Numbered from the stretch's first letter, positions 16,035-25,236 are shown. The stretch: 64,000 nucleotides of DNA from DATHRK01 sp035465395 (GCA_035465395.1 DATHRK010000006.1:73730-137729), one strand, 5' to 3'. Translations and numbers: made by a program. The notes: generated by a model from the letters alone, not told the origin.

Positions 16035-16829
16035 TCAGCTCGAGAGGGCCTGCAGGCGCTCGCTGGCCAGCCTGGCCTGCTCCGACCGCGGGTAGCCCGA
16101 GAGTACGCGGTTGAAGTAACCACGCGCTTCCTCGATGTTGCCGCGCTCCTGCGAGATCACCCCGGCGCGATACAGTGCGGCGGGGGATCGAGGCGAATCG
16201 GGGTACAGTTGCACGACCCTGTCGAGCGCCTGGAGCGCGGCGTCCAGATCTCCTTCCTGATAGTACGTCTCGCCGATGTTGTACTGCGCGTCGGGGGCCC
16301 GCGGATGTTGCGGGTTCTCTCGCAGGAGTTGCTCGAACGCGAGGCGCGCGGTCTCGGCCGCGCCGCGATCGAGCTGCTCGGTTCCGGCGATGTAGAGATC
16401 GTCCCCCTCCACGCCCGACGCGCCGGGCGCGGCGCCCTCGACGGGCGCCTGAGGGGGAACCTCTTCCCGACGAGACATGTCCTCGCGGAGCTGGTTCAGC
16501 CGCCGCTGGCTCTGACCCGTCAGCTCCTGGATCTGGATGAGCTGTTGCTCCATCGCCAGAAGCTGATTCCGCAGCTCACCGCGGCTCGTCACGACCTCGT
16601 TGCCGAGCGCCCGCAGCGAGTCCCGGAGCGCCCGGTGCTCGCCGCTCAGCATCGACAGGATCGAGTCCTGGCGTGCCATCACGGCGCGCACGTCGCCTCG
16701 CAGGTCGCGCACGTCCCGTTTCGTCGCGCACCCACCGGCCGCCAGCGTCGTGGCGCCCAGCAGCAGCACCGCGAGCGCGCGCCCGCCTCGCTCGGCCCCG
16801 CCGCGGGAGTGCTCGCGCACGGCGCTCAC
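16035..16829 (-). CDS. cpoB: Tol-Pal system protein CpoB/YbgF, probable lipoprotein
   Basis: 264 residues. Signal sequence with a lipobox-like AAGGC near residue 34. A heptad-rich coiled coil follows at about 38-115 (LRGDVRAVMARQDSILSML, QLLAMEQQLIQIQEL), then three TPRs at about 140-260 (LAFEQLLRENPQHPRAPDAQYNIG and onward). This is the CpoB/YbgF plan; the protein coordinates outer-membrane constriction with septal wall synthesis. The lipobox is unusual because E. coli CpoB is soluble and periplasmic. The GTG start overlaps the pal stop as GTGA. It is the last gene of the Tol-Pal block. Confidence 0.87.
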   Translation of the reverse strand: MSAVREHSRGGAERGGRALAVLLLGATTLAAGGCATKRDVRDLRGDVRAVMARQDSILSMLSGEHRALRDSLRALGNEVVTSRGELRNQLLAMEQQLIQIQELTGQSQRRLNQLREDMSRREEVPPQAPVEGAAPGASGVEGDDLYIAGTEQLDRGAAETARLAFEQLLRENPQHPRAPDAQYNIGETYYQEGDLDAALQALDRVVQLYPDSPRSPAALYRAGVISQERGNIEEARGYFNRVLSGYPRSEQARLASERLQALSS

Positions 16830-17395
16830 CGGGTGCCCGGGGGCTGAACGGCGTCGGTGCCCGACGTGACCGCGAACTCGGCGCGTCTGTTGCGGGCGTA
16901 GGCCTGCTCATTTTGCCCCGGGTCGGCGGGCTGCTCCTCGCCGAAGCTGACGACCTCGAGGCGGCTCGCCTGGATTCCGAACCCCGTGAGGAAGTCGCGG
17001 GCGGCCGTCGCACGCCGCAGGCCCAGCGCGAGGTTGTACTCGATCGACCCACGCTCGTCGGCGTGCCCCTCGATGCGCAGCCGCACGGGCGGGCTCGCGC
17101 GGAGAATGTCGGCCTTGCGCCGCAGCGTCTCGCGGGCGTCGGCCTCGATCGAGAACTGGTCGTAGCCGAAGTAGACCGGCGCGGTCAGGTCCTCCATCGC
17201 TCGGCGGATGGCCTCGCGGCGAGCGGCGTCGCCGTCGTCCGCGGGCGTTGCGGTGGGTGCCCGGTCGGTCGTCTCGACACGCGGTTCGCCGGCGGTATCG
17301 TCCTGCTGAGGGAGCGGCTCGGGCGGTTCCGGGTTGCCCCCGCAGGCCACCAACAAAGCGGCCGCTGTCGCCGTCGCAAAGGTCGTCTTCCTCAT
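16826..17395 (-). CDS. pal: peptidoglycan-associated lipoprotein Pal
   Basis: 189 residues. Signal peptide with lipobox LVAC, a Pro/Glu/Asp-rich linker, and an OmpA-like domain at about 80-180 with GHADERGSIEYNLALGLRRA, the peptidoglycan-binding motif. YFGYDQFSI is the Pal variant of the domain's first strand. It anchors the outer membrane to the wall and is the partner of TolB. A strong GGGGAGGGG lies upstream; its spacing is about 2 bases to an ATG at 17404 and about 11 to the ATG at 17395, and I chose 17395 because MRKTTF is a natural signal-peptide start. The gap after tolB is about 100 bases. Confidence 0.94.
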   Translation of the reverse strand: MRKTTFATATAAALLVACGGNPEPPEPLPQQDDTAGEPRVETTDRAPTATPADDGDAARREAIRRAMEDLTAPVYFGYDQFSIEADARETLRRKADILRASPPVRLRIEGHADERGSIEYNLALGLRRATAARDFLTGFGIQASRLEVVSFGEEQPADPGQNEQAYARNRRAEFAVTSGTDAVQPPGTR

Positions 17396-17495
17396 CGTCG
17401 TCATCCCCTCCCCGTGTGATGTTCGCGGGGCAGCCGCCCCTCCGCACCCGGCCCTCCGCCGGTCGCGGACCCTCCAACGGTGCTGCGGCGCCCGA

Positions 17496-18848
17496 CTACG
17501 GCGCGTAATCCGACGCCGAGGCCAGGCTCGGACTCCAATCGGGCAGCTGGTACCCCTCGCCCTGCAGGAGCGTGCGAATGCGTCCCGTGACCGAATCGAT
17601 CACGTACAGGCCGGCGCGGCCACCGCGTCGGCCGGAGAACACGATATGCCGTCCGTCCGGGGCCCAGCTCGGGTCTTCGCTCACGCCGTCGGACGTGATC
17701 TGGCGCACGGTGCGCCCCGGCGCGTTCGCGTCGGCGATCATCACCTGGAACGCGCCGCGCGAGCGTCCGTGGAAGGCCACGAGCGACCCGGTCGGCGACC
17801 AATCGGGCGACGTGTAGTAGCCCGGTTCATCGTACACGTACGGCGACAGCAGTTCCGCGTTCCCGCCGTCGGCATTCGCCACGAAGATATGCGGCTGGAC
17901 CAGGCGATTGGATTGGAACGCGATGCGGCGGCCGTCCGGCGACCAGGTGGGAGAGAGGTCGTCCCGTGGGCCGGCGACCTGGCGGGTAAGGCAGCACTGC
18001 CTGCGGACGTTGTAGCGGAAGATCTGGACATCGTCCCCCAGCGCGGTCGCGAAGGAGATCTCTTCGCCGTTCGGCGCGTACGATGGCGTGATGAGGAACG
18101 GCCGGTCGTCCAGCACGGCGGCGGCTCCGCCGAGCGCGCGCTCGCGCAGCTGCCAGCCGCGCCCGCCGTGCACCGTGAAGGCGATGCGCGAGCCGTCCGG
18201 CGACCAGGCCGGAGAGTAGAGCAGGCCCTGGGCCCGCTCTATGACCTCCTGCGCCTCGCCGTCGTAGTCCACGAGTACGAGCTCGAAGCCGCCCCCCGAG
18301 CGCTTGCGCACGACCGCGATGCGGCTGGTCGCGGCGCCCGGCTCGCCGCTCGTCCAGCGGACGATCTCGTCGGAGGCCACGTGCGTCGCCACCCGGAACC
18401 CGCGCTCATCCGACATCGGCAGGCGGAAGGCTCGGATCTCGCGAACGCGCCCGTAGACGACGTCGTGCAGCGTGATTCGGAGCAGCGCTCCGGCGCCGTC
18501 GGCCTCCAGCGCCCCCGTCACCAGATAGACCAGGCCCAGGTCGTTCCAGGCGTCGTAGTCGACCGGCCCGGCTCCGAGGGTGCTCGGCACGGTCACCATC
18601 TCGTAGCGGTCGCTGAAGTCCAGATCCTGCTCGACGATCGCCTGGGCGTCGCGGGCCGCCGCCGCCAGGCCCGGCGAGGAGGAAAAGGGCCGCACCGCGA
18701 TGCGGTCGCGCGGCGAGGCCTGATAGATCAGGCCGAGCGTGACGCCGCGCGGCACGTCGTTCTCCTGCGCGGCCAGCGGGGCGGCGCACGCCGCCAGGGC
18801 CACCGCGGTCGCCGCCCGGCGCAGAAACATCGAAGGCTTGGTCAGCAC
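17496..18848 (-). CDS. tolB: Tol-Pal system beta-propeller protein TolB
   Basis: 450 residues. Signal peptide ending near PLAAQ, an N-terminal alpha/beta domain (to about residue 190), then a six-bladed propeller built of WD40-like repeats, each with an SPDG, APNG or SPTG turn (AWSPDGSRIAF, TWSPDGRRIAF, SWAPDGRHIVF). TolB binds Pal in the periplasm. The GTG at 18848 overlaps the tonB/tolA stop as GTGCTGA, mirroring the ATGCTGA seen at nadD/secA. An ATG at 18830 (MFLRRAATAV) is the alternative and would give 444 residues. Neither has a strong ribosome site. Confidence 0.92.
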   Translation of the reverse strand: MLTKPSMFLRRAATAVALAACAAPLAAQENDVPRGVTLGLIYQASPRDRIAVRPFSSSPGLAAAARDAQAIVEQDLDFSDRYEMVTVPSTLGAGPVDYDAWNDLGLVYLVTGALEADGAGALLRITLHDVVYGRVREIRAFRLPMSDERGFRVATHVASDEIVRWTSGEPGAATSRIAVVRKRSGGGFELVLVDYDGEAQEVIERAQGLLYSPAWSPDGSRIAFTVHGGRGWQLRERALGGAAAVLDDRPFLITPSYAPNGEEISFATALGDDVQIFRYNVRRQCCLTRQVAGPRDDLSPTWSPDGRRIAFQSNRLVQPHIFVANADGGNAELLSPYVYDEPGYYTSPDWSPTGSLVAFHGRSRGAFQVMIADANAPGRTVRQITSDGVSEDPSWAPDGRHIVFSGRRGGRAGLYVIDSVTGRIRTLLQGEGYQLPDWSPSLASASDYAP

Positions 18849-19585
18849 GCTTCCAGTCGGTTCGAGGAAAACGAGAACTGCACGGGCAGCAGGTCGTGCG
18901 GCCAGTGCGCGGGCAGCTCGCCGTACGCCTTGCGCGACCCGGCGGCTTCGACCGCGCCGCGCGCCGCGAGATCGAAGCGGAAATTGCCCGATCCGCGCAC
19001 GATGCGAATTCCGCGCGTGCCGCCATCCCGCAGGATCTCGAAATAGACGCAGGCCCGCAGGCCGGGGTCCCCGGTCCAACGGAAGTACCTGCGATTCTGG
19101 CGAATGATGTTCTCCAGGTACGCCGGATCGGAGAAATCCTCGCCGTCGATGCGTACCTCGAGATTCTCTCCGCCGGCGCTCTCCGGGTCCGGCTCCGGCC
19201 CCCGGCTGGGCTGGGGCGGGCGTTCCGGCTCCGGCTCGCGCGGTTCGGCGGCCGGTGGCTGCGGGCGCTCCGGCTCGGGCAGGAGCTCGGGCTCCGGCTG
19301 CGCTTCCTCCTGCGCCGGCACCACCACCGGCTCCGGCTCGGGAGGCGTCGGCTGATCCTGCCCGGCCTCCGTCGGCGGCGGCGAAACGAGCTCGACGCGA
19401 TACACCTCGAAGGCCGGCAGCGGGTCGGCGGTCAACAGCGCCACCACGACGGCGCCCGCCACCACCATGGCGTGCACGAGCAGAGACAGGAGCACGGCTC
19501 CCCGGCCCGGCCGGGCGGAAGCTCGCCGCCGTCCGCCGGTCCAACCCGGGCCCACGGCCTCCTTTTGCGGGTCGCCTTCAGTCAC
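18842..19585 (-). CDS. TonB/TolA-like energy-transducing protein
   Basis: 247 residues. A cytosolic basic segment, one membrane helix (about 30-52, LLSLLVHAMVVAGAVVVAL), then a Pro/Glu-rich periplasmic spacer (about 65-135). The C-terminal domain has QNRRYFRWTGDPGLRACVYFEI, typical of the TonB/TolA C-terminal fold. Its position between tolR and tolB says it is the TolA of this Tol-Pal system, but the spacer is TonB-like and short instead of the long Ala/Lys helix of E. coli TolA. GTG start. It is separated from tolR by 171 bases with no gene in them. Confidence 0.85.
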   Translation of the reverse strand: MTEGDPQKEAVGPGWTGGRRRASARPGRGAVLLSLLVHAMVVAGAVVVALLTADPLPAFEVYRVELVSPPPTEAGQDQPTPPEPEPVVVPAQEEAQPEPELLPEPERPQPPAAEPREPEPERPPQPSRGPEPDPESAGGENLEVRIDGEDFSDPAYLENIIRQNRRYFRWTGDPGLRACVYFEILRDGGTRGIRIVRGSGNFRFDLAARGAVEAAGSRKAYGELPAHWPHDLLPVQFSFSSNRLEAC

Positions 19586-19756
19586 CGTCCATACCGCCTT
19601 CCGTCCTACTTTCGCCCCGCGCCGCGGGTCTCACGCTCCCACGGCTCCGCGGCGCGTCTCGATGCCCGCGCAGGGGAGACGCGCCCCTGCTCGGCGCTGA
19701 TACCGTCGTAGGGACGGCTTCGGTCCGCGTGCGGGCGACCGCGCGCCGGAGCTCGA

Positions 19757-20161
19757 TCACGACTCCCGGGGCTCCACGACGAGGCTGACCTCCGCGACAT
19801 CGAGGCGCATGAGGGCGCCCAGCACGCGCGCCACACGTTCGTAGTCGACGCCGCCGTCTGCGCGCAGGTAGACGACGGCCGCTCCGCGCTGGCGGACGTA
19901 GTCCGGGTACAGCGCCTCCAGCTCGTCGAGCCCCGCGACCGGGACCTCGCCGAGGTGGATGGCTCCGCTGCGTTCGATCGACACGATCACGCCCTCGGAG
20001 CTCGTGATGGGCGCGGAATCGGCGCGGGGCAGCTGGAGCTCCACGCCGCCCTGCAGGATCGGCGCGGTAATGATGAAGATGACCAGCAGGGTGAAAGCCA
20101 CGTCCACCAGGCTGGTGACGTTGATCTCGGCGAGCGTGGGCAGGCCCTGGCGCCGTCTCAC
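19757..20161 (-). CDS. tolR: TolR/ExbD family transporter
   Basis: 134 residues. One membrane helix at about 18-38 containing the conserved LVDVAFTLLVIFIITAP, whose Asp is the proton-path residue of the family, then a periplasmic domain (LPRADSAPITSSEG, AVVYLRADGGVDYERVARV). With TolQ it forms the proton-driven motor. The GTG start overlaps the tolQ stop as GTGA. Confidence 0.93.
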   Translation of the reverse strand: MRRRQGLPTLAEINVTSLVDVAFTLLVIFIITAPILQGGVELQLPRADSAPITSSEGVIVSIERSGAIHLGEVPVAGLDELEALYPDYVRQRGAAVVYLRADGGVDYERVARVLGALMRLDVAEVSLVVEPRES

Positions 20162-20871
20162 AGCCGCCCTTCCCTCGCAAGCGCGCCGATGAACTCGCTC
20201 GCGAAGCCTTCGAGCTCACCCTCGAACAGGTTGAGCTTGGTGACGAACCAGTTGTAGGCGATGACGGCCGGAATCGCGACGGCCAGGCCGGCCACGGTGG
20301 TGATCAGGGCCTCGGCGACCCCGGGAGCCACGGCGCCGATGTGGGCCGAGCCGGTAGCGGTGATTCCGAGGAACGCGTCCATCACGCCGATCACGGTGCC
20401 GAGGAGCCCGAGGAGGGGCGACACCGTGCCGATCACGGCCAGCCAGAGCACTCCGGACGAGAGCTCGTCGCGCTCGGCCGCCTGCTCCTTTTCCAGGACC
20501 AGCCGCAGCGCGTGCAGCTGGGCCTCCGAGAGGCCGGGAGTCGGCGGCGCGTCGGCCTTCAACGCGCCGGGCCTGAGCTCGCTGAAGAAATTGATGCCCT
20601 GCCGGAACACCCTGACGTAGGCGCTGTCCGGTAGCCGGTGCACGGTCTGGTAGGCGTCCTCCAGCCGGACCGCCCGATCCATGGCGGCAATGAAGCGCGC
20701 GCCGGATCGTCGCAGCCGGCGCAGCTGACCGGCCTTCCAGAGGATGATGATCCAGCTGAACAGCGAGGCGATGAGGAGCACGCCCAGGATGATCTGCGTG
20801 GGAAGACCCGCCCCGACGACCATGTCGAGGGAGGTCTGCGGCGCGCGGGCGCCCGCCTGCGCCGCGATCAC
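20158..20871 (-). CDS. tolQ: TolQ/ExbB family proton channel protein
   Basis: 237 residues. N-terminal helix (TQIILGVLLIASLFSWIIIL), then a cytosolic loop. Two C-terminal helices carry GTVSPLLGLLGTVIGVMDAF and VAPGVAEALITTVAGLAVAIPAV, the MotA/TolQ/ExbB signature with its conserved Thr and Pro. The motor partner of TolR. The GTG at 20871 overlaps the epimerase stop as GTGA. Confidence 0.94.
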   Translation of the reverse strand: MIAAQAGARAPQTSLDMVVGAGLPTQIILGVLLIASLFSWIIILWKAGQLRRLRRSGARFIAAMDRAVRLEDAYQTVHRLPDSAYVRVFRQGINFFSELRPGALKADAPPTPGLSEAQLHALRLVLEKEQAAERDELSSGVLWLAVIGTVSPLLGLLGTVIGVMDAFLGITATGSAHIGAVAPGVAEALITTVAGLAVAIPAVIAYNWFVTKLNLFEGELEGFASEFIGALAREGRL

Positions 20872-21824
20872 GCCGCCCCCCGCATCGAACCGATGTGCGC
20901 GAGAGTCTTCGCGAGCCCCTCGTCGAGCGTGGTTTCCGGGCGCCAACCCAACGCCCCGAGCCTCCTCGCGTCCAGAGCGGACCTGTCGAGATCTCCGGGC
21001 CGAGCCGGCCCGCGCGTCGTCTCGACCGACCGTTCACCCGCTCGCATGACGGCGGACGCCAGTTCGTTCACGGAGATCTCCACTCCGGTCCCCACGTTGA
21101 AGGCCCGATCATCCAGCGTCGACGGCTCGCCGAGCACGGCGTCCGACAGCGCCAGATTCGCCGTCACGACGTCGCCGACGAACACGTAATCGCGCGTCTG
21201 CTCACCGTCGCCGAAGACGGTGAGAGGCTGCTCCTCCAGTACCCGGCTCCCGAAAATGGCGACCACGCCCGCCTCGCCGTGCGGATCCTGGCGCGGTCCG
21301 TAGACGTTGGCATACCGGAGCGCCGCGTAGTCGAGCCCGCGGACGCGGTGGTAGTACCAGAGGTAGAACTCCGCGGCTAGCTTCGTCACGCCGTACGGAG
21401 AGACCGGCTGCTTGGGCGCGGTCTCCGGCGTGGGCCTAGTCTCGGCTTCGCCGTAGACGACCCCACCGGAGGAGATCATGAGGAAGCGCCCGACTCCGTG
21501 GCGCATGCCGGCCTCCAGGAGGTTGAGCAGGCCATCGATGTTGACGGAAGCGTCGAGTCGTGGATCCGCGACCGAGCGGCGGACATCGATCTGGGCGGCG
21601 TGGTGGTTGACGATATCGAAACCGCCGACCTCTTCGAAGAGTCCCGCGATCGCGGCGTCGCGAATGTCCATGTGTCGGAAGTCGACGCCGTCGGGCAGAT
21701 TGGAGCGACGACCCGAAGACAGGTCGTCCACCACCCACACCCGGTCGCCGCGCGCGAGGTATGCGTCCGCGACGTGCGACCCGATGAACCCCGCCCCCCC
21801 CGTCACCAGCACGTTCTTTCCCAT
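20868..21824 (-). CDS. NAD-dependent epimerase (UDP-glucose 4-epimerase-like)
   Basis: 318 residues, extended short-chain dehydrogenase. GGAGFIGSH near residue 10 is the NAD-binding loop. The catalytic Ser/Tyr/Lys are in MISSGGVVYG and SPYGVTKLAAE. YANVYGPRQDPHGEAGVVAIF and FGDGEQTRDYVFVGDVV are the family's sugar-binding segments. Likely interconverts UDP-glucose and UDP-galactose, or the N-acetyl forms. Substrate is inferred. GGGGACGA precedes the ATG. It lies between hemA and tolQ, coupled to tolQ, which is an unexpected place for a sugar enzyme. Confidence 0.88.
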   Translation of the reverse strand: MGKNVLVTGGAGFIGSHVADAYLARGDRVWVVDDLSSGRRSNLPDGVDFRHMDIRDAAIAGLFEEVGGFDIVNHHAAQIDVRRSVADPRLDASVNIDGLLNLLEAGMRHGVGRFLMISSGGVVYGEAETRPTPETAPKQPVSPYGVTKLAAEFYLWYYHRVRGLDYAALRYANVYGPRQDPHGEAGVVAIFGSRVLEEQPLTVFGDGEQTRDYVFVGDVVTANLALSDAVLGEPSTLDDRAFNVGTGVEISVNELASAVMRAGERSVETTRGPARPGDLDRSALDARRLGALGWRPETTLDEGLAKTLAHIGSMRGAA

Positions 21825-21834
21825 TCGTCCCCGT

Positions 21835-23169
21835 CTACCCGTTCCCCTCCGCCTCCCCCTCGACGCCGAAAAGGTAGCGTGCCGCCTCGACCAGCGCCGC
21901 CCCACCGCCGTTTCCGGCGGCCTCCTTCAGGCGCACGGTGGGGTCGTGGATGAGCTTCGCCAGCAGCTGCCTCGTCAGTCGTTCCACTTCGGCCCGGTCG
22001 GACGGGTCGAGGTGGGCCAGACGGGCGAGCGCGCGCTCGGTTTCCACCGCTCGCAGATCCTCGGCGCGGGACCGGATGCTCCGAACGACGGGCACCACGT
22101 CCAGGGACGCGAGCCATTCCTCGTAGCGGGCTACCTCCTCCGCGACGATCCGTTCCGCACGGGGGATGGCCGATCGCCTCCGCTCCAGGTTGTCGCCGAC
22201 GATCTGCTGGAGGTCGTCGATGTCATAGAGGAAGACGTTCTCGAGCTCGGCGACCGATGCGTCCACGTCCCGCGGCAAGGCGATGTCCAGGAGCAGGATC
22301 GGCCGGCGGGGGCCGCCGGGCAGCGCGCCGCGCAGCCGTTCCGCGTCGAGTATGCGGTGCGGCGCGCCCGTCGCGGTGACGACGATGTCGACGCGGTCCA
22401 GCTCGGACCAGACCGCGCCGTAGTCCACGGCGCGACCGTCCACCCGGCGCGCCAACTCGGCTGCGGCCACGCCGCTGCGGTTGGCGACCGCGATATCGCG
22501 CACGCCTTCGGCGGCGAAGGCGGTCAGGGCGAGCTTACTCATCTCGCCGGCGCCCACCACGAGGGCGCGGCGGCCGGCGAGGCTCCCGAAGATCTTGCGG
22601 GCGAGCTGCACCGCGGCGGACGCGACGCTCGCGGCGCCCTCTCCGAGATCGGTCTCCGTCCGGACACGCCCCCCGACCGCGGCAGCGTGTTCGAACAGGC
22701 GGCCCAGCACGGGGCCCACCACGCGGGGCGATACGATCTCCCTGGCGTCGCGCAGCGCGGCCTTGACCTGCCCCTGGATCTGGGCCTCCCCGACGATCAT
22801 GGAGTCCAGGCTCGACGTGACCCGGAACAGGTGCTCGGCCGCCGCCCCGGCGTGGTGGCGGTAGAGGTGGCAGGCCACCTCTTCGCGCGACATGCCGGCG
22901 CGCTCAGCGAGCAGGCGCTCCGCCACCGCGGGCACGCCCGCGTGACCGCCAGCTAGGTAGAACTCGGTCCGGTTGCAGGTGGTCAGCACCACCACCTCCG
23001 CGGCCCCGTCGTGCGCGAGCGCGGTCATGGCCTCGCGCGCCTCCTCGCGCGAGAACACCATGCGCTCCCGCACCTCGACGGGTGCCGTGTGGTGGCTCAC
23101 GCCGAGCACCGTGGGGCTGCTCGCCACCGCCCCGAGGGGGCTGTCCGCGGACCCGAGGGAGGCGGTCAC
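21835..23169 (-). CDS. hemA: glutamyl-tRNA reductase
   Basis: 444 residues, a normal length. Reduces glutamyl-tRNA to glutamate-1-semialdehyde, the first committed step of C5 heme synthesis. TTCNRTEFY near residue 60 carries the nucleophilic Cys; GEAQIQGQVKAAL is a family signature; GAGEMSKLALTAF is the NADPH fold. The C-terminal dimerisation helix is present. GTG start in a GTGA overlap with the ccsA-like gene. hemB is 2.1 kb upstream on the same strand. Confidence 0.96.
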   Translation of the reverse strand: MTASLGSADSPLGAVASSPTVLGVSHHTAPVEVRERMVFSREEAREAMTALAHDGAAEVVVLTTCNRTEFYLAGGHAGVPAVAERLLAERAGMSREEVACHLYRHHAGAAAEHLFRVTSSLDSMIVGEAQIQGQVKAALRDAREIVSPRVVGPVLGRLFEHAAAVGGRVRTETDLGEGAASVASAAVQLARKIFGSLAGRRALVVGAGEMSKLALTAFAAEGVRDIAVANRSGVAAAELARRVDGRAVDYGAVWSELDRVDIVVTATGAPHRILDAERLRGALPGGPRRPILLLDIALPRDVDASVAELENVFLYDIDDLQQIVGDNLERRRSAIPRAERIVAEEVARYEEWLASLDVVPVVRSIRSRAEDLRAVETERALARLAHLDPSDRAEVERLTRQLLAKLIHDPTVRLKEAAGNGGGAALVEAARYLFGVEGEAEGNG

Positions 23170-23981
23170 AGGAAGCCTCCGCCGGCCGTGCCCGCGCGGA
23201 TCACGAGATATGCCACGACGACGATCACGAAGCCCACGACGCTGACGGCGGCGCCCCAACGTTGACGGCGGGGGCCTCCTCCGCGCAGGCCGAGCGCCGC
23301 GGCCATGATGACCCAGGTCCCGATGGCCCACGCGATCTTCGGGTCGTCGAGGTCCATGCTGCCCGTGAAGTGCACCGTCCACGCCCAGGCCACCGCCAAC
23401 CCGAGGCCCAACGAGATGAGGCCGACGGAGAGGGCGCGTCGCCCGACGTCCTCCAGCGTGTCCAGCGACGGCAGGAAGCGGAACAGCGAGCCGAAGTGCT
23501 TGTCCTTCAACTCACGGAGCTGGATCAGGTAGAGCAGCCCGGCTCCCGACGCCAACGCGAGCCCCGCGTAGCCTCCGAACGCCAGCAGCACGTGCAGATA
23601 GAACCACGAGCGGCTGGAAAAGAAGTCGCCGGCATCGGACGGAGTGAGTCCGAGCGCCAGCGCTGCTCCGGAGAGCACGGCGGCGACAGGGACGACCGCG
23701 ATGCCCAGAGGGCGCGCCTCGCCCAGGGAGGCTGCACCCAGCACGAAGAGCGCGACCAGCAGCCCGAGGGTCGAAAGGGACGGGCCGATGCCGGTGAGCG
23801 GCAGCGCGGCGTGGCGGACCGCGTAGAGCACCAGCGCGGCGGCGTGGAGCACCACCCCCGCCGCCAGCGCCGCCGTCGATGTCCAGGGCACGTCCCGGCC
23901 CCCACGCGCGAGCGATCGGATCAGCAGGAGGACGCTTCCGACGTAGGCGACGAGCGCCCCGGCCTGGCCCAGCGCGATCAC
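23166..23981 (-). CDS. CcsA/HemX-like cytochrome c assembly membrane protein
   Basis: 271 residues with about eight hydrophobic segments. The C-terminal half holds a degenerate form of the CcsA heme-handling motif (LDDPKIAWAIGTWVIM); the tryptophan-rich loop is reduced compared with true CcsA. Similar proteins next to hemA are called HemX. It may shuttle heme or regulate HemA. GTG start. It is coupled to hemA by GTGA. Confidence 0.78.
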   Translation of the reverse strand: MIALGQAGALVAYVGSVLLLIRSLARGGRDVPWTSTAALAAGVVLHAAALVLYAVRHAALPLTGIGPSLSTLGLLVALFVLGAASLGEARPLGIAVVPVAAVLSGAALALGLTPSDAGDFFSSRSWFYLHVLLAFGGYAGLALASGAGLLYLIQLRELKDKHFGSLFRFLPSLDTLEDVGRRALSVGLISLGLGLAVAWAWTVHFTGSMDLDDPKIAWAIGTWVIMAAALGLRGGGPRRQRWGAAVSVVGFVIVVVAYLVIRAGTAGGGFL

Positions 23982-24004
23982 GGCGACCTCCGCGGAAGCG
24001 ACGA

Positions 24005-24024
24005 CGGGCGCCCGTAGGCGCCCG
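24005..24024 (-). repeat. intercistronic hairpin with UACG tetraloop
   Basis: CGGGCGCC (24005-24012) and GGCGCCCG (24017-24024) form a perfect 8-bp stem. Read on the minus strand the loop is TACG closed by C-G, an extra-stable UNCG tetraloop. It lies in the 94-base gap between the LysM gene and the ccsA-like gene, with no T tract after it. Confidence 0.5.
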
Positions 24025-24075
24025 CTGCCGCACCGGCCCGCCGGACCGGCGCTCGTCCGCAGGAGGGATCGGGGG

Positions 24076-25122
24076 TCACGGCATGCGGCGAACGACCTGG
24101 GCGATCATGCCGGGCGCGAGCACCGGCTCGGCGACGTCCAGCACCCGGATCGTCGCGCTCGGGCCATGCACCCGCACTACCACGGCCTCCGCGACGAGCT
24201 CCTCCGGCAGGGTCTGGGTGGGATCGGCGTCCGCCGGGCGCGGCGGCAGGATGAGTCCGACCACGTCTCCCACGCCGGCTGCGTTCCCGAGGTCCACGAA
24301 GCCGATCTCCGGGGAGCCCGGGAGCGGATGCTCGCGGGCGAACGTGAGGAGTCGGCCGGTCGGGCCATCCTGAACCGCCGCGGGTCGCGCCGTGCCCAGA
24401 TCGGGAGCGGCCGCGAGGTCGGTCGCCACGTCTCCCTCCCTGACCTCGTCGAATTGCGCGATGATCCGGCCCGTCCAGACGGTCCCGTCGACCGCCGTGA
24501 TGGCGACCACCGCGCGAGGCGTCACGATCACCCCGTGGCCGGGCACTCGCCGCCCGAAGCGGACGATCGACAGGCGATCGCCGATCGCCGGCGCCGCTGC
24601 CGCACCGGAGAGGTAGACGGTTTCGTGGGGATGGGCTGTCTCGGGAAGGCGCGCACCGGCCGCTTCGCGCCCCATGGTCTCCAGCACCGTCGCCCGCTCG
24701 GGCGGCAACGCGGCCCCGGATAGCCAGGGCGCCGCCAGGAACTCGCGGGCGGAAACGAAGGGGCGCAGCGCCGCCTCGTCCAGCTCGACGGCGTGGTCCC
24801 CCTCGTCGCCGGTCCGATAGAACACCGTCCGCGCCATCGCCCCGCGCGGCGGCGGCACGGCCTCCGCCACGACGCCCGCCTCCCGACAGTCGGCGCCCGG
24901 CGCCGGTACGGTCAGATTCCACGATGGCAGTATGAGGTGCGGATTGGCTACGAGCCCGGTATTGGCCTGATGGATGCACGGCCAGAGAAATGGATCGCCG
25001 TAGTAGTGTCCCGCCAGGTCCCAGAGCGTGTCGCCGCGTCGCACCTCGTGGGTGCGACTTTCCTGCGCGGCGAGCGGAGCCGCCGTCAGCAGCAAACCGA
25101 CGAGCGCTAGCCTCGTCCTCAT
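24076..25122 (-). CDS. LysM-domain periplasmic protein
   Basis: 348 residues. Signal peptide (MRTRLALVGLLLTAAPLAAQ), then one LysM domain at about 25-75 (HEVRRGDTLWDLAGHYYGDPFLW and onward to LILPSWNLTVP), which binds peptidoglycan. The remaining 270 residues are not a domain I recognise. They look like beta-rich repeats with several GDRLSIV and GDVVGLI segments. Likely a cell-wall-bound envelope protein. An excellent GGAGGGGAC precedes the ATG. Confidence 0.8.
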   Translation of the reverse strand: MRTRLALVGLLLTAAPLAAQESRTHEVRRGDTLWDLAGHYYGDPFLWPCIHQANTGLVANPHLILPSWNLTVPAPGADCREAGVVAEAVPPPRGAMARTVFYRTGDEGDHAVELDEAALRPFVSAREFLAAPWLSGAALPPERATVLETMGREAAGARLPETAHPHETVYLSGAAAAPAIGDRLSIVRFGRRVPGHGVIVTPRAVVAITAVDGTVWTGRIIAQFDEVREGDVATDLAAAPDLGTARPAAVQDGPTGRLLTFAREHPLPGSPEIGFVDLGNAAGVGDVVGLILPPRPADADPTQTLPEELVAEAVVVRVHGPSATIRVLDVAEPVLAPGMIAQVVRRMP

Positions 25123-25236
25123 CGTCCCCTCCCCACCCCGTTCGCGCCACGGTCTGCGGCCGTGCCCGGAGCTCTACTTTCTTCTTCCGCGGGGCCCGCT
25201 GGCCCCGCCGCCTCGGCCACCCTCGACCGATCTTCG

